This document shows positions 9,097 to 19,361 of a stretch of 64,000 bases of DNA, piece after piece; position 1 is the first letter of the stretch; each line of letters opens with the position of its first letter. The DNA comes from Bacillus sp. DNRA2. GTDB taxonomy: Bacteria > Bacillota > Bacilli > Bacillales > Cytobacillaceae. The notes below the pieces were generated by a model that was not told where the DNA came from, searched no databases, and was given only the letters and a program-made list of their open reading frames with translations. The position numbers were made by a program, and so were the translations under genes. The stretch lies in NCBI RefSeq assembly GCF_012843265.1, contig NZ_JABAIT010000007.1:114716-178715 (forward strand), written 5' to 3'.

Positions 9097-9157
9097 GTGA
9101 TGGCTTTTGGGAGAAGGTTTTATTAAATAATATGTATGCCCAATAGTATTGCTTTTA

Positions 9158-9166
9158 TGTTATAAT
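9158..9166 (+). promoter_or_regulatory. Probable extended -10 promoter for hepS-menG-hepT
   Basis: TGTTATAAT has a perfect TATAAT at 9161-9166 with the extended TGN. No good -35 is seen. It lies 125 bases before hepS. Confidence 0.45.
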
Positions 9167-9290
9167 TGTGACTGCTTTTATTTTATATAAATATTACTTT
9201 CATCTATACTTTTTTATTGATTATATAAGACTGTATCTCCTATGTTAGGAGTTTAATTTATATACTTTTGGGGAAACAAGGGTGATTATT

Positions 9291-10109
9291 TTGCATGATA
9301 TTCAAACAAGATTAGCTGAGATGAAAGAGCTTATTGGTCAAAAAGCTTTCCATCCTTTTTTAATAAAAAATATTCAAGCACCAATGATTGATGAGGATAA
9401 AATTTTATTACTCATGTCTTTTTTTGATCAGCTAAAAATACCGGATAATGAAAAACAAACATACATAACGGCAACCTTGTTGATACAGTTAGCCCTTGAT
9501 ACCCATGACCATGTTCATATCGATTCTATTGAGGATGATTTAAAAAGTCAGCAGCTAACCGTTTTGGGCGGTGATTATTTTAGTGGTTTATATTATAAGC
9601 ATCTGGCAAGCGTTGGCAATATTACATTAATTCGTGAACTCTCGAATGGAATTAAAGAAATCAACGAGCAAAAAATTCTTCTTCATGAATACAATCCTCT
9701 AAGTAATCCGGAACAAATTATAGAACATATAGCGAAAATTGAAGGGGCTCTTTATGTTAGAATTACTGATTTTTTCGGGCTCTCAGCGTGGGATGCATTT
9801 ACTAAATCGTTTTTACTTGTAAAGAGATTATTGCTCGAACGTGAACAATTTATGACCTCAGGAACATCGATTTGTTCAGAAGCAGTGAAGAAAGCCATGA
9901 TTCAACATTATCAACGAGGAACGGTGATATCTGTAAAACAGCATGGAAGTATTGTGCGATTCTTTGACAGGGCTATTAGCCATCATATTGAAATAATGGA
10001 TGTAGCTTCAAAGGAGCTGCCAACTGTGAATCAATTACTTGAAATGCGGATACAATCGTTGAAGGACGAGCATCATGACATGGTAAAAACTTTTGTGGAA
10101 GAAGGGTAA
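9291..10109 (+). CDS. hepS: Heptaprenyl diphosphate synthase component 1
   Basis: The small, non-catalytic-looking subunit (272 residues) of the two-part synthase that makes the C35 side chain of menaquinone. It lacks the aspartate-rich motifs of prenyl synthases, as expected for component I, and is recognised by its N-terminal pattern and its order with menG and hepT. The start is uncertain: TTG 9291 lies six bases after AAGGGTGAT, giving MHDIQTRLAEM; a GTG at 9282 overlaps that site. menG follows four bases downstream. Activity requires HepT. Confidence 0.88.
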   Translation: MHDIQTRLAEMKELIGQKAFHPFLIKNIQAPMIDEDKILLLMSFFDQLKIPDNEKQTYITATLLIQLALDTHDHVHIDSIEDDLKSQQLTVLGGDYFSGLYYKHLASVGNITLIRELSNGIKEINEQKILLHEYNPLSNPEQIIEHIAKIEGALYVRITDFFGLSAWDAFTKSFLLVKRLLLEREQFMTSGTSICSEAVKKAMIQHYQRGTVISVKQHGSIVRFFDRAISHHIEIMDVASKELPTVNQLLEMRIQSLKDEHHDMVKTFVEEG

Positions 10110-10112
10110 GAA

Positions 10113-10814
10113 ATGCAGCAATCAAAAGAAGAGCGTGTCCATAAAGTATTTGAAAAGATTTATGGTAACTATGACAAAATGAATTCAGTGATTAGCTTCC
10201 AACAGCATAAAAGATGGCGTAAAGATACAATGAAACGGATGAATGTCCAAAAAGGGAAAGCGGCACTTGATGTTTGTTGTGGTACAGCTGATTGGACTAT
10301 TGCGATGGCTGATGCTGTTGGTACTTCTGGTGAAGTGTTCGGTCTTGATTTTAGTAAAAACATGTTGAAAATCGGACAGGAAAAAGTGGAACACTTGCAC
10401 AAGGATAATGTGACCCTAATTCATGGTAATGCGATGGAACTACCGTTTGAAGATAATCGCTTTGATTATGTAACAATTGGTTTTGGACTTAGAAACGTTC
10501 CAGATTATTTGCAGGTTTTAAAAGAAATGCGGCGTGTATTAAAGCCAGGTGGAATTGCAGTTTGCCTAGAAACCTCACAACCGACTATGTTTGGATTTAA
10601 GCAGTTATATTATTTTTATTTCCGCTTTATTATGCCATTGTTTGGAAGGATTTTTGCGAAAAGTTATCAGGAATATTCATGGCTACAGGAATCGGCCCGT
10701 GATTTTCCAGGTATGGTTGAGTTAAAAAATATGTTTGAGCAAGCCGGTTTTAAGAGCGTACGCTTCAAACCATACAGCGGTGGTGTCGCAGCTGTTCATA
10801 TTGGTGAAAAATAA
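10113..10814 (+). CDS. menG: Demethylmenaquinone methyltransferase
   Basis: A 233-residue class I SAM-dependent methyltransferase of the UbiE/MenG family. It has the SAM motif [12 protein letters not shown], a GLDFSKNML acidic loop and the family region [20 protein letters not shown]. It performs the last step of menaquinone synthesis, methylating demethylmenaquinone. ATG 10113 follows AAGAAGGG of the hepS end. Placement between the two subunit genes of heptaprenyl diphosphate synthase supports menaquinone as its substrate. The product serves the qcrABC complex encoded further along. Confidence 0.95.
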   Translation: MQQSKEERVHKVFEKIYGNYDKMNSVISFQQHKRWRKDTMKRMNVQKGKAALDVCCGTADWTIAMADAVGTSGEVFGLDFSKNMLKIGQEKVEHLHKDNVTLIHGNAMELPFEDNRFDYVTIGFGLRNVPDYLQVLKEMRRVLKPGGIAVCLETSQPTMFGFKQLYYFYFRFIMPLFGRIFAKSYQEYSWLQESARDFPGMVELKNMFEQAGFKSVRFKPYSGGVAAVHIGEK

Positions 10815-10891
10815 GTATTTTAAGTTTTTAACTGTGTTACCTGAAAGTAGCTAATCACAAAATAGATAGATTCAAAGCTGGTGAATACAAG

Positions 10892-11857
10892 ATGATGAAA
10901 TATAAATTAATGTATTCATTTTTGAATTCGGATTTGAATGTTATTGAAAAAGAGCTTGAAGAGACTATTAATGCAGAAGCTCCTTTATTGCGCCAAGCAT
11001 CCCTACATTTATTAAAGGCGGGAGGAAAACGAATCAGACCTGTATTCGTTTTACTTGCCGGGAGGTTTGGTGACTATGACATTAACGTTATCAAAAATGT
11101 TGCAGTGACTTTAGAACTAATCCATACAGCAAGTTTAGTCCATGATGATGTCATCGATGATGCAGAATTGCGTCGCGGAAAGCAAACGATTAAGGCCAAG
11201 TGGGATAATCGTATTGCGATGTATACTGGTGACTATATATTTGCAAGGTCCTTAGAGTTAATGACAGATATAGATAATCCAGTTGCTCACAAAATATTGT
11301 CAAACACCATGGTAGAGCTATGCCTTGGAGAAATTGAACAAATTAAGGACAAATACCGCTACGGTCAAAATTTGCGGGATTACTTGCGCAGAATAAAACG
11401 AAAAACGGCCTTGCTCATTGCGGCAAGTTGCCAACTTGGTGCCGTTGCAGCAAATGTTAGTGAGGATATTCATAAAAAATTATTTCAATTTGGTTATTTT
11501 GTTGGGATGTCCTTTCAAATTATTGATGATGTGCTTGATTTTACCTCAACCGAAGTAGAACTTGGTAAGCCGGCAGGTGGAGACCTTCATCAAGGAAATA
11601 TCACTCTTCCAGTCCTTTATGCGATGGAAAATTGGGAGACCAAACAGGAAATTATCAAAGTTAACGAAAACACTGAGCGGAAGGATATCGATCGGATTAT
11701 TAATTTGGTAAAAGACTCAGATGCGATTTCTCGTTCACTCATGCTTAGTGACCGCTATCTGGACAAAGCCCTCCAAATTTTAGAGGAACTCCCTAAGAAC
11801 AAGGCGAAAAAGGTTTTGCGTGAAATTGCTCTTAATATTGGAAAGCGAAAATTCTAA
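10892..11857 (+). CDS. hepT: Heptaprenyl diphosphate synthase component 2, catalytic subunit
   Basis: A 321-residue trans-prenyltransferase. Both aspartate-rich motifs are visible: the first in HDDVIDDAELRRG and the second in QIIDDVLDF, along with the GGKRIRP substrate-binding segment and the terminal GKRKF. With HepS it extends farnesyl diphosphate to C35 using isopentenyl diphosphate, the product of the Fni reaction at the left edge. Two adjacent ATG codons (10892 and 10895) are possible starts. It is separated from menG by 77 bases with no clear terminator, so it is probably co-transcribed. Confidence 0.95.
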   Translation: MMKYKLMYSFLNSDLNVIEKELEETINAEAPLLRQASLHLLKAGGKRIRPVFVLLAGRFGDYDINVIKNVAVTLELIHTASLVHDDVIDDAELRRGKQTIKAKWDNRIAMYTGDYIFARSLELMTDIDNPVAHKILSNTMVELCLGEIEQIKDKYRYGQNLRDYLRRIKRKTALLIAASCQLGAVAANVSEDIHKKLFQFGYFVGMSFQIIDDVLDFTSTEVELGKPAGGDLHQGNITLPVLYAMENWETKQEIIKVNENTERKDIDRIINLVKDSDAISRSLMLSDRYLDKALQILEELPKNKAKKVLREIALNIGKRKF

Positions 11858-11947
11858 CATTGCGAATTTTTCTAAAAAATGTTACTATTTTCATGGATTG
11901 TTAAGCAATTACAGTCCACTATACATAAGTGTCTAGGAGTGAATTTT

Positions 11948-12394
11948 ATGGAAAAGACTTTTTTAATGGTTAAACCCGATGGGGTTCAACGTAATTTAAT
12001 TGGTGAAATTGTTTCACGTTTTGAAAAAAAAGGATTTCAATTAGCTGGGGCAAAGCTTATGAGCATTCCAGTCGAACTTGCTGAACAGCACTATGGTGAG
12101 CATAAAGAGCGTCCGTTCTTTGGAGAGTTAGTTGATTTCATTACCTCTGGTCCAGTATTTGCAATGGTTTGGCAGGGTGAAAATGTTATCACAACAGCTC
12201 GTCAAATGATGGGTGCAACAAATCCGAAAGATGCTCTTCCAGGAACAATTCGTGGAGATTTCGGTGTAACCGTTGGAAAAAATATTATTCATGGTTCTGA
12301 CTCACCTGAAAGTGCAGTCCGTGAAATCGGCTTGTTCTTTAATGAGACTGAGTTAGTAGAGTACGGTAAACTAATGAACGATTGGATTTATTAA
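11948..12394 (+). CDS. ndk: Nucleoside diphosphate kinase
   Basis: A 148-residue enzyme that transfers the gamma-phosphate of ATP to other nucleoside diphosphates through a phosphohistidine. The active-site histidine is His115 in [12 protein letters not shown], and the N-terminal [17 protein letters not shown] is conserved. The start is ATG 11948 behind AGGAGTG; an upstream in-frame ATG at 11879 gives a non-conserved extension and is rejected. In B. subtilis cheR follows; here a terminator and then the chorismate synthase gene follow. Confidence 0.97.
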   Translation: MEKTFLMVKPDGVQRNLIGEIVSRFEKKGFQLAGAKLMSIPVELAEQHYGEHKERPFFGELVDFITSGPVFAMVWQGENVITTARQMMGATNPKDALPGTIRGDFGVTVGKNIIHGSDSPESAVREIGLFFNETELVEYGKLMNDWIY

Positions 12395-12404
12395 TCCGTA
12401 TCTT

Positions 12405-12436
12405 AGCACTTGTAGTCAATACAAGTGCTTTTTTTG
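12405..12436 (+). terminator. Intrinsic terminator after ndk
   Basis: AGCACTTGTA (12405-12414) pairs with TACAAGTGCT (12420-12429), followed by a T run. Confidence 0.92.
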
Positions 12437-12476
12437 TATACGTTTTCAGCTAATCTTGAGATAACTTGTTAGTTTT

Positions 12477-12506
12477 TTTACAGGATGAATGAGTTCGTGC
12501 TACAAT
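12477..12506 (+). promoter_or_regulatory. Candidate sigma-A promoter of the aromatic supraoperon
   Basis: TTTACA (12477-12482), 18-base spacer, TACAAT (12501-12506). It lies about 115 bases before the first aro gene and directly after the ndk terminator. Confidence 0.6.
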
Positions 12507-12620
12507 AAATACTATTCTAAAATCAAATTTCTTAATTTTTAAACTTTTACTATTTTTATTTTTTATGTCGTATGTTATATTGAGACATAATCCTTTAATG
12601 AGTTGAAGGAGGAAAGTATA

Positions 12621-13793
12621 ATGAGATACTTAACAGCCGGGGAATCACATGGTCCCCAATTGACCACTATTATTGAAGGTGTTCCAGCAGGAATGCCACT
12701 TGTTGCAGAGGATATTAATACAGAATTGCAACGCAGACAAAAAGGTCACGGACGTGGCCGCAGAATGCAAATTGAAAAGGATACTGTCGAAATCATGTCA
12801 GGAGTTCGACATGGTGCAACACTTGGTTCACCGATTGCTCTAGTGGTGGAAAATAATGATTGGAAGCACTGGACAAAAATTATGGGACAGGCACCATTAA
12901 CATCTGAAGATGAAAATGAAGTGAAAAGACAAATTTCAAGACCTCGACCTGGACATGCTGATTTAAATGGTGCATTAAAATATGGTCATCGGGATATGCG
13001 AAATGTGTTAGAAAGATCTTCAGCACGTGAAACAACAGTTCGTGTAGCCGCAGGTGCTGTTGCAAAGAAATTGCTTGCATTACTTGGAATTGAAATGGCT
13101 TCGCATGTCATTGAAATTGGCGGAGTAAAAGCAACAACTATTAGCTATCAATCAATCGCTGAGCTACAGGAGAAAACTGAACTTTCACCTGTACGTTGCG
13201 TAGATCCTGTTGCGGAAAAAGCAATGATGCAAGCAATTGATGATGCCAAGCAAAACGGAGATTCCATTGGTGGAATTGTTGAAGTCATTGTTGAGGGGAT
13301 GCCTTCAGGTGTTGGCAGCTACGTTCACTATGACCGAAAATTGGATGCCAAGCTTGCTTCAGCGATTGTAAGTATCAATGCCTTTAAAGGCGTTGAATTT
13401 GGAATCGGTTTTGAAGCAGCGAGAAAGCCGGGCAGTGAAGTTCATGATGAAATTATTTGGAATCAAGAAGAAGGTTATACTCGAAAAACGAATCGTTTAG
13501 GTGGATTCGAAGGTGGAATGACGACAGGACAACCGATTATTGTTCGCGGCGTAATGAAACCTATTCCGACACTTTATAAGCCATTACAAAGCGTTGATAT
13601 TGAAACAAAAGAACCATTTTCTGCTAGTATTGAACGATCTGACAGCTGTGCAGTACCTGCAGCGGCAGTAGTTGCTGAAAGTGCAGTTGCATGGGAATTA
13701 GCTTCAGCAATTGTTGAACAATTTTATGCAGACCGTTTTGATAAATTAGCTGATCAAGTACGTGAGTATCGTGAGTATGCGAGGGAATTTTAA
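12621..13793 (+). CDS. aroC: Chorismate synthase
   Basis: A 390-residue FMN-dependent enzyme converting 5-enolpyruvylshikimate 3-phosphate to chorismate, the branch point for aromatic amino acids, folate and menaquinone. Signature segments are GESHGPQ, the [30 protein letters not shown] core (described in part: [16 protein letters not shown]) and [13 protein letters not shown]. The B. subtilis name is aroF. ATG 12621 follows AAGGAGGAAAG; the frame extends upstream but the added residues are not conserved. The stop overlaps the aroB start (TAATG). Confidence 0.96.
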   Translation: MRYLTAGESHGPQLTTIIEGVPAGMPLVAEDINTELQRRQKGHGRGRRMQIEKDTVEIMSGVRHGATLGSPIALVVENNDWKHWTKIMGQAPLTSEDENEVKRQISRPRPGHADLNGALKYGHRDMRNVLERSSARETTVRVAAGAVAKKLLALLGIEMASHVIEIGGVKATTISYQSIAELQEKTELSPVRCVDPVAEKAMMQAIDDAKQNGDSIGGIVEVIVEGMPSGVGSYVHYDRKLDAKLASAIVSINAFKGVEFGIGFEAARKPGSEVHDEIIWNQEEGYTRKTNRLGGFEGGMTTGQPIIVRGVMKPIPTLYKPLQSVDIETKEPFSASIERSDSCAVPAAAVVAESAVAWELASAIVEQFYADRFDKLADQVREYREYAREF

Positions 13794-14863
13794 TGAACAC
13801 TGTGACGATTCAAACTAGCTCGAAACAATATCCTGTTTACATTGGTTCGGGTGTAATCTCTGGCCTTAAAACATTTATAGAAGAAAGCTATCCTAAGCTT
13901 TCTTCTATATTAATCATATCGGACCAAACAGTTGGGGAACTTTATTTAGCTATACTTGAAGCTCAATTATCCAATTTTGATACTGCCTCATTCCTCGTTC
14001 CAAGTGGTGAAGGAGCTAAGTCATTTAATCACTTCTATGATTGCTTAACTTTTGCTCTCGAGCAAAAGTTGGATCGTAAATCATTAATTATTTCCTTTGG
14101 CGGAGGAGTTGTAGGAGATTTGTCTGGGTTTGTCGCAGCTAGTTATATGCGTGGCATTCCATTTATTCAAGTACCTACTACGATTTTGGCACACGATAGC
14201 GCAGTTGGTGGCAAAGTTGCTATTAATCACCCGCTAGGAAAAAATATGATAGGCGCATTCCATCAGCCTGATGCAGTATTTTATGATATGGACTTCTTAG
14301 GAAGCTTGCCTAAGCGTGAAATCCGTTCCGGATTTGCTGAAGTGATAAAACATGCATTAATTCAAGACCCTCATTTTTATGATTGGCTACAATCAAATGT
14401 AAATGAGCTAAAAACGATTAACGATGAGATACTTCAGCATTCCTTAGTTCGTGGCATTGAGATAAAGGGTCATATTGTTGCACAAGATGAAAAGGAAACA
14501 GGTGTAAGGGCGTTTTTGAACTTTGGACATACACTAGGCCACGCCATTGAAGCTGAATGTGGTTATGGAGAAATGAGTCACGGTGAAGCTGTTATTATTG
14601 GGATGGTTTATGCCTTAGTACTTAGCAAGCAAATAACAGGGCTGGAATTTGACGTGAATGAATTCAAACTTTGGCTGAAAAAATTAGGATATCAAGTAAC
14701 CCTTCCTGATGGTTTGATTGCGGAGAAGCTACTTGGCAGAATGAAACAGGATAAGAAATCAGTTGGACAGAAAGTTAAGTTTGTTTTATTAGAACAAATA
14801 GGGGAACCATGCTTATACGAAATTTCAGATGAACAATTATTAGCTTGTTTATCTGAGTTTTAG
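13793..14863 (+). CDS. aroB: 3-dehydroquinate synthase
   Basis: A 356-residue NAD- and metal-dependent enzyme that cyclises DAHP to 3-dehydroquinate. Motifs visible are SGEGAKS, the nucleotide-binding FGGGVVGDLSGFVAASYMRG, QVPTTILAHDSAVGGK, and the metal-binding histidines in FGHTLGHAIE and MSHGEA. Its start overlaps the stop of the preceding gene by one base, giving tight coupling. aroH follows 20 bases downstream. Confidence 0.96.
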   Translation: MNTVTIQTSSKQYPVYIGSGVISGLKTFIEESYPKLSSILIISDQTVGELYLAILEAQLSNFDTASFLVPSGEGAKSFNHFYDCLTFALEQKLDRKSLIISFGGGVVGDLSGFVAASYMRGIPFIQVPTTILAHDSAVGGKVAINHPLGKNMIGAFHQPDAVFYDMDFLGSLPKREIRSGFAEVIKHALIQDPHFYDWLQSNVNELKTINDEILQHSLVRGIEIKGHIVAQDEKETGVRAFLNFGHTLGHAIEAECGYGEMSHGEAVIIGMVYALVLSKQITGLEFDVNEFKLWLKKLGYQVTLPDGLIAEKLLGRMKQDKKSVGQKVKFVLLEQIGEPCLYEISDEQLLACLSEF

Positions 14864-14883
14864 AAATAAAGGGGGAAATTTCA

Positions 14884-15258
14884 ATGATCCGCGGGGTGAG
14901 AGGGGCTATCACTGTTAAAGAAGATAATGAAGCGGAGATTATCTCAGCAACAGAAAAATTAATTAGACAGATGATTGAAGAAAACCAAATGAAAGCTGAT
15001 CAGGTTGCTTCAATTATCTTTACAGTGACGGAGGACCTAAAATCGACATTTCCGGCTAAAGCGGTTCGCGGAATCGAAGGCTGGAGATACGTGCCAGTTA
15101 TGTGTATGCAAGAAATACCTGTGCCAGTTTCATTAAAAAAATGCATTCGTGTAATGATGCATGTAAATACGAACACTGTTCAGGAAGATATCATGCACGT
15201 TTATTTAGAAGGGGCAGAAATATTACGCCCAGATTTGAACATAACCAAACAGGCTTAA
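14884..15258 (+). CDS. aroH: Chorismate mutase, AroH type
   Basis: A 124-residue monofunctional chorismate mutase of the B. subtilis trimeric class, recognised by MIRGVRGAITV, KAVRGIEGWRYVPVMCMQEI and IRVMMHVNT. It rearranges chorismate to prephenate, used by TyrA and the phenylalanine branch. ATG 14884 follows AAAGGGGGAA. In B. subtilis the trpEDCFBA genes come next; here hisC starts 35 bases later with no trace of trp sequence. Confidence 0.95.
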   Translation: MIRGVRGAITVKEDNEAEIISATEKLIRQMIEENQMKADQVASIIFTVTEDLKSTFPAKAVRGIEGWRYVPVMCMQEIPVPVSLKKCIRVMMHVNTNTVQEDIMHVYLEGAEILRPDLNITKQA

Positions 15259-15292
15259 TACATGATTTTCAAAAATAAATGGGGTGAAAGTA

Positions 15293-16396
15293 ATGCAATG
15301 GAAAGAACAAATCCTGGACCTACCTCCATATCAACCAGGAAAGTCGACCGATGCTGTAAAGCGCGAATATGGATTAGAAAAAATTATAAAACTAGCATCT
15401 AACGAAAATCCCTACGGTTGCTCAAAAAAAGTAACAGAAACTCTGCAAAATGCAGTGAAGGCATTGGAGATTTATCCAGATGGCCATGCAACTTATTTGC
15501 GAGAAGCTATGACAAAGCATTTGAACGTAAAGCCTGAGCAATTAATTTTTGGAAATGGCTCTGATAATATAATCCAAATTATCTCCCGTTCGCTGTTAAC
15601 TCCAGGTACAAACACAGTTATGGCTACACCTTCATTCTCACAATATAAGCATAATGCAGTTATTGAAGGTGCTGAATTCCGTGAAATACCTTTAATCAAT
15701 GGGGAACACGATTTAGATGGTATGTTAAAAGCAATTGATGCTAATACCAAGGTAGTTTGGGTTTGTACACCTAATAACCCATCTGGCGTTTACATTCCCT
15801 CAGATCGTTTAGTGAGCTTCATTGAGCGGGTTCCAGAAAATGTATTAGTCGTATTAGACGAAGCTTATTTCGAATATGTGACCGCGGATGATTCCATTAA
15901 CTCCATTTCACTCTTGGATAAATTTAAGAATTTGATTGTGCTACGAACTTTTTCGAAAATTTATGGTTTGGCATCGCTTCGAGTCGGCTATGGAGTGGCA
16001 AATCCCGAGGTAATTTCTGCACTTGAACCCGTTCGTGAACCGTTCAACGTTAATACACTGGCTCAAATTGCTGCAGTTGCTGCTATCGAAGACCAAGAAT
16101 TTATTCAAGCGTGTAAACTGAAAAATCAAGCAGGCCTTGCGCAGTTTTATCAATTCTGCCAAGAACAAAGTTTAGAATATTTTCCTTCACAAGGAAACTT
16201 TATATTAATTGACTTCAAAATAGATGGAAATGAAGTATTCCAGTATTTATTAGAGAGAGGCTTTATTGTCCGTTCTGGAGTGGCACTAGGTTTCCCAACA
16301 GCTGTCCGGGTAACCGTTGGTTCAAAAGAACAAAATGATGGTGTGATTGCGGAAATGAAACAGCTTTTGGAAGCAAAGCGTCCACAAGTAAGATAG
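15293..16396 (+). CDS. hisC: Histidinol-phosphate / aromatic aminotransferase
   Basis: A 367-residue PLP-dependent class I/II aminotransferase. KLASNENPYGCS lies near the N-terminus, the PLP lysine is in RTFSKIYGLASLRVGYG, and VCTPNNPSG is conserved. In Bacillus this enzyme serves histidine synthesis and also transaminates aromatic keto acids, explaining its place among aro genes. The start is ATG 15293 after GGGGTGA; the GTG at 15284 lies within the ribosome site and is rejected. Confidence 0.94.
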   Translation: MQWKEQILDLPPYQPGKSTDAVKREYGLEKIIKLASNENPYGCSKKVTETLQNAVKALEIYPDGHATYLREAMTKHLNVKPEQLIFGNGSDNIIQIISRSLLTPGTNTVMATPSFSQYKHNAVIEGAEFREIPLINGEHDLDGMLKAIDANTKVVWVCTPNNPSGVYIPSDRLVSFIERVPENVLVVLDEAYFEYVTADDSINSISLLDKFKNLIVLRTFSKIYGLASLRVGYGVANPEVISALEPVREPFNVNTLAQIAAVAAIEDQEFIQACKLKNQAGLAQFYQFCQEQSLEYFPSQGNFILIDFKIDGNEVFQYLLERGFIVRSGVALGFPTAVRVTVGSKEQNDGVIAEMKQLLEAKRPQVR

Positions 16397-16426
16397 ATAA
16401 AGGGAATAAAAAGGGCGGTGTTCTGA

Positions 16427-17533
16427 TTGAGAGGCCGTGTATTCGTAATAGGGCTGGGGTTAATCGGCGGATCCCTGGCTCTTTCTGTTAAACGTACACA
16501 TGGGGAGTCAACCATTATCGGTTTTGATGTTTGTGAACAGCAAGCAAAATTAGCAAAAATGCTTGGTGTTGTCGATGAAACAACAGTAGATATAAAGGCA
16601 GGAGCTATGCAGGCAGATTTAATTATCTTGGCAACTCCTGTAAAAGAGACAGAAATCATTATTCAGTCACTAGCTAATATGGACTTGAAGCAAAATGTGA
16701 TTGTCACCGATGCGGGTAGCACAAAAGCAAAAGTTGTGGAAGCAGCTAGATGCCTTGCTGAGAAGGGATTTACTTTTATTGGCGGTCACCCAATGGCTGG
16801 TTCCCATAAAAGTGGAGTCACTGCTGCTAAAGAAATTCTCTTTGAGAATGCATTTTATCTGCTAACACCTAGTGAGGATATTGGCCAAAGAGAGATTGCT
16901 ACTTTAAAAGCGTGGTTATCTGGAACAAAAGCCAAGTTTTTAATTGTTTCTCCAGAGGAACATGATTACATGACAGGGGTTATCAGTCATTTTCCGCATA
17001 TCATTGCAGCATCATTGGTTCATCAGGCTGAGCGCACAAGCCAGGAGCAGCAACTTGTTACGAGACTTGCTGCAGGCGGGTTTCGCGATATTACAAGAAT
17101 TGCCTCGAGTAGTCCTGAGATGTGGCGAGATATTCTATTGCACAATAAGCCTGTGCTATTAGACATTTTTCAGGATTGGATTAATGAAATGAAGAAAGTG
17201 ACCTCTATGCTTGAAAATGAGAATGGGGATGCAATCTATCATTATTTTTTAAGCGCAAAACAATTTAGGGATGAAATGCCGATCAAAGATAAAGGGGCAA
17301 TCCCTGCATTCTACGATTTGTTTGTTGATATCCCTGACTATCCAGGGGTTATTTCAGAAATTACTGGCTATTTAGCAAAAGAAAATATCAGTATTACCAA
17401 TATTAGAATTCGAGAGACACGTGAAGAGGTTTACGGTATCTTGGTTATTAGTTTCCAAACAGATGAAGATCGTCAACGAGCAGATAATTGCATTAAGAAG
17501 TATACGATTTTTGATACTTCAGTAGGACCTTAA
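16427..17533 (+). CDS. tyrA: Prephenate dehydrogenase
   Basis: A 368-residue NAD-dependent enzyme making 4-hydroxyphenylpyruvate from prephenate for tyrosine. The Rossmann motif [11 protein letters not shown] is at the N-terminus, with the catalytic-histidine region [15 protein letters not shown]-terminal ACT domain ([17 protein letters not shown], then [12 protein letters not shown]) predicts amino-acid feedback control. It starts at TTG 16427, six bases after AAGGGCGGTG. The frame stop overlaps an ATG of the next frame, but aroA probably starts further on. Confidence 0.95.
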   Translation: MRGRVFVIGLGLIGGSLALSVKRTHGESTIIGFDVCEQQAKLAKMLGVVDETTVDIKAGAMQADLIILATPVKETEIIIQSLANMDLKQNVIVTDAGSTKAKVVEAARCLAEKGFTFIGGHPMAGSHKSGVTAAKEILFENAFYLLTPSEDIGQREIATLKAWLSGTKAKFLIVSPEEHDYMTGVISHFPHIIAASLVHQAERTSQEQQLVTRLAAGGFRDITRIASSSPEMWRDILLHNKPVLLDIFQDWINEMKKVTSMLENENGDAIYHYFLSAKQFRDEMPIKDKGAIPAFYDLFVDIPDYPGVISEITGYLAKENISITNIRIRETREEVYGILVISFQTDEDRQRADNCIKKYTIFDTSVGP

Positions 17534-17565
17534 TGATAACTTTTTTTGTAAAAAGGGTGATAAAA

Positions 17566-18855
17566 ATGGGGCATATTCAACTACATACTAACGCAACTGG
17601 TTTATCGGGAGAAATCCTAATCCCTGGGGATAAATCAATTTCGCACCGTGCCGTAATGTTTGGCGCCATTGCAAATGGAACCACTACAGTGACCAACTTT
17701 TTGCTTGGAGATGATTGTCTAAGTACGATTTCCTGCTTTCGAAAACTTGGTGTTACGATTGAACAAGAAGTGGATAAGGTTACGATTTATGGGAAGGGTC
17801 TAAACGGTCTAATTGAACCATCAGAGATTTTGGATGTCGGAAATTCTGGGACGACAATACGATTATTAATGGGGATTCTCGCAGGGCGTCCCTTCCATAA
17901 TGTATTAGTTGGCGACCACTCAATCGGTAGACGTCCAATGACGCGGGTCGTAAAACCATTAACGTTAATGGGAGCAAAGATTGACGGGAAAAAATCGGGA
18001 GAGTTCACACCCATTTCGATTCGTGGTGGTCAATTATCAGGGATTGAATACACATTACCAGTCGCTAGCGCTCAGGTTAAATCCTCGATTTTATTTGCGG
18101 GTTTACAGGCAGAAGGGGCAACTATTATACACGAGCCGGCAAAAACAAGAGATCACACGGAACGAATGATTTGCCAGTTTGGTGGAAAAGTCGAAAGTGA
18201 AGGGCTTTCGATTACGATTCATGGCGGTCAGGAGCTTATAGCTAGTCATGTAAATGTTCCAGGAGATATCTCTTCAGCTGCATTTTTCATGGTAGCAGGT
18301 GCGATTGTCCCTAACAGTGAGATTGTTCTGAAGAATGTGGGGCTAAATCCTACTCGAACAGGGATCATTGATGTGATGGAGCAAATGGGAGCAAATCTAT
18401 CAATACAGATTAACGAGGCTGAACAATTTGAGCCGACTGGTGATATGATCATAAAGACATCTGAATTGGTTGGCACAACGATCGAAGGCGAGATGATTCC
18501 TCGTCTTATTGATGAAATCCCAATACTTGCACTGTTAGCAACTCAAGCTAAGGGCACTACAGTAATCAAGGATGCGCATGAATTAAAAGTAAAAGAAACA
18601 AATCGGATCGATACGGTTGTTGAAGAATTAACGAAGCTAGGTGCATCGATTGAAGCCACAGATGATGGCATGATTATTTATGGTGGCACACCGCTCGGAA
18701 CAGGTGTCGTTTCCAGTCATGGTGATCACCGAATTGGCATGATGCTAGCAGTTGCTGCATTAATTTCAACAGGTGAAGTAACGCTTGAGGATGCAGAAGC
18801 CATCTCAGTTTCATACCCACAATTTTTTGACCATTTAAATAAACTAATGCAATAA
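17566..18855 (+). CDS. aroA: 3-phosphoshikimate 1-carboxyvinyltransferase (EPSP synthase)
   Basis: A 429-residue EPSP synthase (B. subtilis name aroE) that joins phosphoenolpyruvate to shikimate 3-phosphate. Motifs: [37 protein letters not shown] and the late [14 protein letters not shown] 17566 follows AAGGGTGAT at good spacing; an earlier ATG at 17533 overlaps the tyrA stop and would add 11 non-conserved residues. It is the last gene of the supraoperon before a terminator. Confidence 0.96.
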   Translation: MGHIQLHTNATGLSGEILIPGDKSISHRAVMFGAIANGTTTVTNFLLGDDCLSTISCFRKLGVTIEQEVDKVTIYGKGLNGLIEPSEILDVGNSGTTIRLLMGILAGRPFHNVLVGDHSIGRRPMTRVVKPLTLMGAKIDGKKSGEFTPISIRGGQLSGIEYTLPVASAQVKSSILFAGLQAEGATIIHEPAKTRDHTERMICQFGGKVESEGLSITIHGGQELIASHVNVPGDISSAAFFMVAGAIVPNSEIVLKNVGLNPTRTGIIDVMEQMGANLSIQINEAEQFEPTGDMIIKTSELVGTTIEGEMIPRLIDEIPILALLATQAKGTTVIKDAHELKVKETNRIDTVVEELTKLGASIEATDDGMIIYGGTPLGTGVVSSHGDHRIGMMLAVAALISTGEVTLEDAEAISVSYPQFFDHLNKLMQ

Positions 18856-18862
18856 TGACTCA

Positions 18863-18892
18863 GGAGCTGGTATCACAATGCCAGCTCCTTTT
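18863..18892 (+). terminator. Intrinsic terminator of the aromatic supraoperon
   Basis: GGAGCTGG (18863-18870) pairs with CCAGCTCC (18881-18888), followed by TTTT. Confidence 0.85.
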
Positions 18893-18898
18893 AATGAT

Positions 18899-18927
18899 AG
18901 GCGCTGTTAAACGAGAATGTTGGTTCG
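18899..18927. repeat. Terminal fragment of repeat A
   Basis: About 29 bases resemble the left end of repeat A (compare GCTGTTAAACGAGAATGTTG with GCTGTGTTAAAGCAAAATGT in the copy at 44031), but the core does not follow. It looks like a decayed or truncated copy. Confidence 0.5.
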
Positions 18928-18944
18928 CTTTGTTTGAACAATAA

Positions 18945-19140
18945 ACGGAGATATTCCGCTTAAATTGGGAAATACCCATATTTCCTTAAATATAAGCGGA
19001 GTTTTTCCGGTTATGTTATCAAAATCTTTAATTTTTGTCTTATTTATATTACATAGTCGGAAAACTTCCACTTATTTTGGCTATTTGGGCTTCCTTTTTT
19101 TACATTAGACGGAAATTCTCCGCTTATTAAGGCTCATTCC
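18945..19140. repeat. Cluster of four short repeat units, CGGARAWNTTCCGCTTA type
   Basis: Units of about 18-30 bases occur at 18945-18963 (plus), about 18991-19010 (reverse complement), 19056-19074 (plus) and 19109-19127 (plus). Each is CGGA, an A-rich pair, then TTCCGCTTA or a close variant, often followed by a TTGG or AAGG segment. Each unit contains a small CGGA/TCCG inverted repeat. They fill the gap after aroA; no gene is visible here. Confidence 0.65.
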
Positions 19141-19168
19141 TTCACGAAAATCAACATGGAATAATAAT

Positions 19169-19361
19169 TAGGCTGTGGTAAAGCAGAATGTTGTTTTGTG
19201 GCAATGTTGATTGAAGTGGAAGGCGTGAAGACTCCTGCGGGAGCAGCGGGACAGGTGAGACCCCGCAGGCGCCAAAGCGCCGAGGAGGCTCACCGCCCGC
19301 CCCGCGGAAAGCGAAGCGCCTGGAACGGAAATCAACAGCACGTTTAATAAAGCCTAGCCTA
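19169..19361 (+). repeat. Interspersed repeat A, copy 1
   Basis: About 190 bases nearly identical to the copies at 21631 and 44031. The ends are inverted (TTAGGCT with AGCCTA; TGTTGATT with AATCAACA). The core has CCTGCGGG pairing with CCCGCAGG, then the hairpin GGCGCCAAAGCGCC. GC content is far above the flanking sequence. It ends 74 bases before the next gene start. The open frame on the opposite strand is a by-product. Confidence 0.9.
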
